A DNA stretch of 16,940 bases. Origin: an uncultured Clostridia bacterium. GTDB taxonomy: Bacteria > Bacillota > Clostridia > Oscillospirales > Acutalibacteraceae. The stretch spans positions 1 through 16,940 of the forward strand of contig CAMGDK010000019.1 in assembly GCA_946042285.1 (NCBI GenBank), given 5' to 3'. This document shows, one piece after another, positions 15,989 through 16,940 of this stretch. Each line of letters starts with the position of its first letter. Within the stretch, counting starts at the first letter, position 1. The notes beneath the pieces are model-generated. The model was not told where the DNA came from and did not search any database. It saw only the letters and a program-made list of their open reading frames with translations. Made by a program: the position numbers and the translations under genes.

Positions 15989-16318
15989 TCAATATTTTTC
16001 CGTTGCAATCCACATTTCATTCGCCTTTTTGACGGCGAGAAACGAGTATGCGAGGCATTTGTTTGTTATAGCCTTTGCACTTGCAATGTGCCTGCTTACA
16101 GTCGGCTGACTGAGCTTGAGCTGTCGCGCTATTTCCGTTTGGGATTTACCGTGAACATAAAACAGTCGCAGGCAAAGGCTTTGACGCGCTGTCAGCTCAT
16201 TTTCGATTATGCGGGGCAAAACATAAGAAATTGCTTTAATCATGATTTTTTGCTCGTCGTGCTCACATTCCTCATAGGCGTTGATATCGGTCATATAGGC
16301 TTCAACAAAATCTATCAT
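15989..16318 (-). CDS. Small sigma-70 region-4-like helix-turn-helix protein, SOS-controlled operon
   Basis: The product is 109 aa from the ATG at 16318, which has AGGAGG 4 nt upstream; a longer frame reaching 16444 runs through the upstream gene and is not favoured. The N-terminal 40 residues are acidic and helical with no recognised domain. Residues 42-90 form a sigma region-4/LuxR-like HTH: LTARQSLCLRLFYVHGKSQTEIA, then the recognition helix QPTVSRHIASA. No region 2 is present, so it cannot be a complete sigma factor. It could be an anti-sigma-like, activator or phage/ICE-type regulator. It overlaps the 70-aa upstream gene by 4 nt (ATGA), a sign that both products work together. Both follow a promoter with a LexA box. 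Exact function is unknown. Confidence 0.82.
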   Translation of the reverse strand: MIDFVEAYMTDINAYEECEHDEQKIMIKAISYVLPRIIENELTARQSLCLRLFYVHGKSQTEIARQLKLSQPTVSRHIASAKAITNKCLAYSFLAVKKANEMWIATEKY

Positions 16319-16527
16319 ACATCCTCCTGTTCGTCGTAGTAGCTTGATAATAGGCTGTAAATGCGCTTGCAGTCGCAAGCCATGTCGTAATAGGTTTTCA
16401 TTTTTCTTCTGAGTATAAGCAAGTCGTTGCCTCTGTAAACGCAAAGCAGAGGCTTAAGTCCGTCAAGCTTTGCACTCAATATTTTGTATTGCTGTTCGTA
16501 TTCTTTTGCTAATTCATCAATAGTCAA
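16315..16527 (-). CDS. Small helical protein of unknown function, first gene of the LexA-box operon
   Basis: The 70-aa product is strongly helical and charged, with a likely two-helix hairpin: about 3-24 (DELAKEYEQQYKILSAKLDG) and 36-63 (LILRRKMKTYYDMACDCKRI). It has no signal peptide, membrane segment or motif I recognise. The only workable start is TTG at 16527, with a modest AGGG 7 nt upstream; the ATG codons just upstream are in another frame. The stop overlaps the start of the HTH gene (ATGA). The pairing of a small coiled protein with an HTH protein suggests a regulator and a partner, but this is inference. Confidence 0.7.
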   Translation of the reverse strand: MTIDELAKEYEQQYKILSAKLDGLKPLLCVYRGNDLLILRRKMKTYYDMACDCKRIYSLLSSYYDEQEDV

Positions 16528-16596
16528 TTTGCTGCCCTGCCTTTCATGTAATAAGACGACGCTTTTGAGTGGGAAAAAGGTCTGTCTGCATCTTTC

Positions 16597-16625
16597 ATAT
16601 TAGACGAACATTTGTTCATAGTCAA
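16597..16625 (-). promoter_or_regulatory. Promoter of the two-gene HTH operon
   Basis: On the minus strand, -35 TTGACT (16625-16620) and -10 TAATAT (16602-16597) are separated by 17 nt. The predicted leader is about 60 nt before the TTG start at 16527. The spacer holds a LexA box. Confidence 0.72.
16605..16618. promoter_or_regulatory. LexA (DinR-type) SOS operator
   Basis: CGAACATTTGTTCA contains the perfect core GAAC-N4-GTTC of the Gram-positive LexA/DinR box (family consensus CGAAC-N4-GTTCG/C-like). It sits entirely within the 17-nt spacer, where bound LexA would block RNA polymerase. DNA damage should therefore induce the operon. Confidence 0.78.
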
Positions 16626-16709
16626 TTTGGCACATAGCTGAGTCCGCAAAAAGTCACCATAAGCAAATAGTTATATAGTAAAAACGCTATAAAATTTTCC
16701 GCAAAGCTC

Positions 16710-16738
16710 TTGACAGGTTATGCAAAATATACTATAAT
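16710..16738 (+). promoter_or_regulatory. Perfect consensus sigma-A promoter driving a short transcript
   Basis: -35 TTGACA (16710-16715), a 17-nt spacer and -10 TATAAT (16733-16738) match the housekeeping consensus at all twelve positions with ideal spacing. Transcription should start near 16745. It diverges from the SOS-controlled promoter, with about 84 bp between their -35 boxes. Confidence 0.88.
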
Positions 16739-16744
16739 ACAGTT

Positions 16745-16834
16745 GACTTTAGGTTAGGTAACTGACTTAAACAGTCCTCCACAGTTTGTAATGACATAAA
16801 GAAGAAGGCAGGGTGAACTCCCTGCCTTTTTCTT
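16745..16834 (+). ncRNA. Candidate small RNA of about 85-90 nt with a UCCUCC (anti-Shine-Dalgarno) loop
   Basis: A perfect promoter and a strong terminator bracket a span with no usable ORF (the single ATG is followed by a stop after one codon). The 5' part can fold as AACTG (16760-16764) with CAGTT (16782-16786), or as ACTG/CAGT. In both folds TCCTCC (16775-16780) stays unpaired; it is complementary to the GGAGGA ribosome-binding core. An A-rich linker then leads to the terminator. C-rich exposed loops are a known feature of Firmicute base-pairing RNAs. It could instead be the leader of a gene lost beyond the contig end. No match to a known RNA family is claimed. The 5' and 3' ends are estimates. 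Confidence 0.6.
16805..16834 (+). terminator. Strong rho-independent terminator of the candidate sRNA
   Basis: AAGGCAGGG (16805-16813) pairs with CCCTGCCTT (16820-16828) around a 6-nt loop, and the stem can extend to 13 bp with one G-U pair. TTTTTCTTTC follows directly. Confidence 0.93.
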
Positions 16835-16897
16835 TCGCTGCCAAATATCGCCTCAAACGCTTTATATCGCGACATCAGGACATACACGAGGTACATC
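16835..16897. other. Unassigned sequence up to the contig end
   Basis: These 63 bases follow the terminator and precede the adapter. I see no start codon with a ribosome binding site, no complete gene and no repeat. Any real gene here would lie mostly beyond the contig end. Confidence 0.5.
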
Positions 16898-16940
16898 CTG
16901 TCTCTTATACACATCTGACGCTGCCGACGAAGGCTTAGGT
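16898..16940 (+). other. Sequencing-library artefact: Nextera (Tn5) adapter plus i5 index
   Basis: CTGTCTCTTATACACATCT (16898-16916) is the 19-bp Tn5 mosaic end. GACGCTGCCGACGA (16917-16930) is the reverse complement of the Nextera Read-1 tail. AGGCTTAG (16931-16938) is the reverse complement of the i5 index CTAAGCCT, and GT begins the flow-cell arm. These bases are not genomic and should be trimmed. Confidence 0.98.

Noticed and set aside
16524..16598. A 24-codon ORF ending in overlap with the TTG start of the 70-aa gene, as a leader peptide
   Set aside because: Its ATG overlaps the -10 box and would not be transcribed; the later in-frame ATG gives only 7 codons with no ribosome binding site.
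16674..16691. Short inverted repeat TATAG/CTATA between the two divergent promoters
   Set aside because: Only 5 AT-rich base pairs, expected by chance in such sequence.
16732..16914. A 60-aa minus-strand ORF beginning MCIRDR
   Set aside because: Its first codons come from the Nextera adapter, and the middle (KRQGVHPAFFF) is a translation of the terminator stem. It runs antisense to the candidate sRNA and has no ribosome binding site.
16898..16916. Tn5/IS50-type mosaic end suggesting a transposon
   Set aside because: It is followed by the Nextera primer tail and an index, so it comes from library preparation, not from a mobile element.

Overview
The window reads as chromosomal DNA of a Gram-positive anaerobe of class Clostridia (Bacillota), most likely a gut Oscillospirales/Ruminococcaceae-type organism. 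This is an inference from the gene families (FtsEX with secreted M23 hydrolases, QueH, a secreted transglutaminase-like protein with Ig-like and FN3 modules), strong Shine-Dalgarno sequences, TTG/GTG starts and a Gram-positive type LexA box. Both ends are cut. The left end lies inside a tRNA-Thr gene. The right end is the true end of an assembled contig, because its last 43 bases are Illumina Nextera (Tn5) adapter with an index, not genome.

Layout, left to right. (1) 1-2561: on the minus strand, a promoter and tRNA-Thr(UGU), a membrane-anchored GDPD-family protein, and guaB with its own promoter. (2) 2567-14766: one minus-strand gene train of eleven genes, ftsE-ftsX-M23-M23-M23-queH-rarA-aldo/keto reductase-nth-shikimate kinase-like-transglutaminase-like. 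It starts at a good promoter upstream of ftsE (14837-14865). I saw no internal terminator, and most junctions overlap (ATGA, TAATG, 8, 14 and 20 nt), so translation is probably coupled. (3) 14935-15957: a plus-strand bactoprenol-type GT2 glycosyltransferase with its own promoter and a terminator that can work in both directions. (4) 15989-16625: a minus-strand two-gene operon, a 70-aa helical protein and a 109-aa sigma-region-4-like HTH protein. Its promoter carries a perfect-core LexA box between -35 and -10. (5) 16710-16834: diverging from that operon, a perfect consensus sigma-A promoter, about 60 nt with no ORF and an exposed UCCUCC, then a strong terminator: a candidate small RNA. (6) 16835-16897: unassigned sequence, then adapter.

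How the genes work together. FtsEX is the ABC-type complex that switches on coiled-coil peptidoglycan hydrolases outside the membrane. Here it is followed directly by three paralogous secreted proteins, each with a long coiled coil and an M23/LytM domain with all zinc ligands intact. That suggests a cell-separation or elongation hydrolase module with three alternative effectors. The downstream genes are mostly housekeeping (queuosine synthesis, fork maintenance, base excision repair), apparently carried on the same transcript. The most novel material is at the right edge: an SOS-controlled small transcription-factor-like operon back-to-back with a putative anti-Shine-Dalgarno small RNA.
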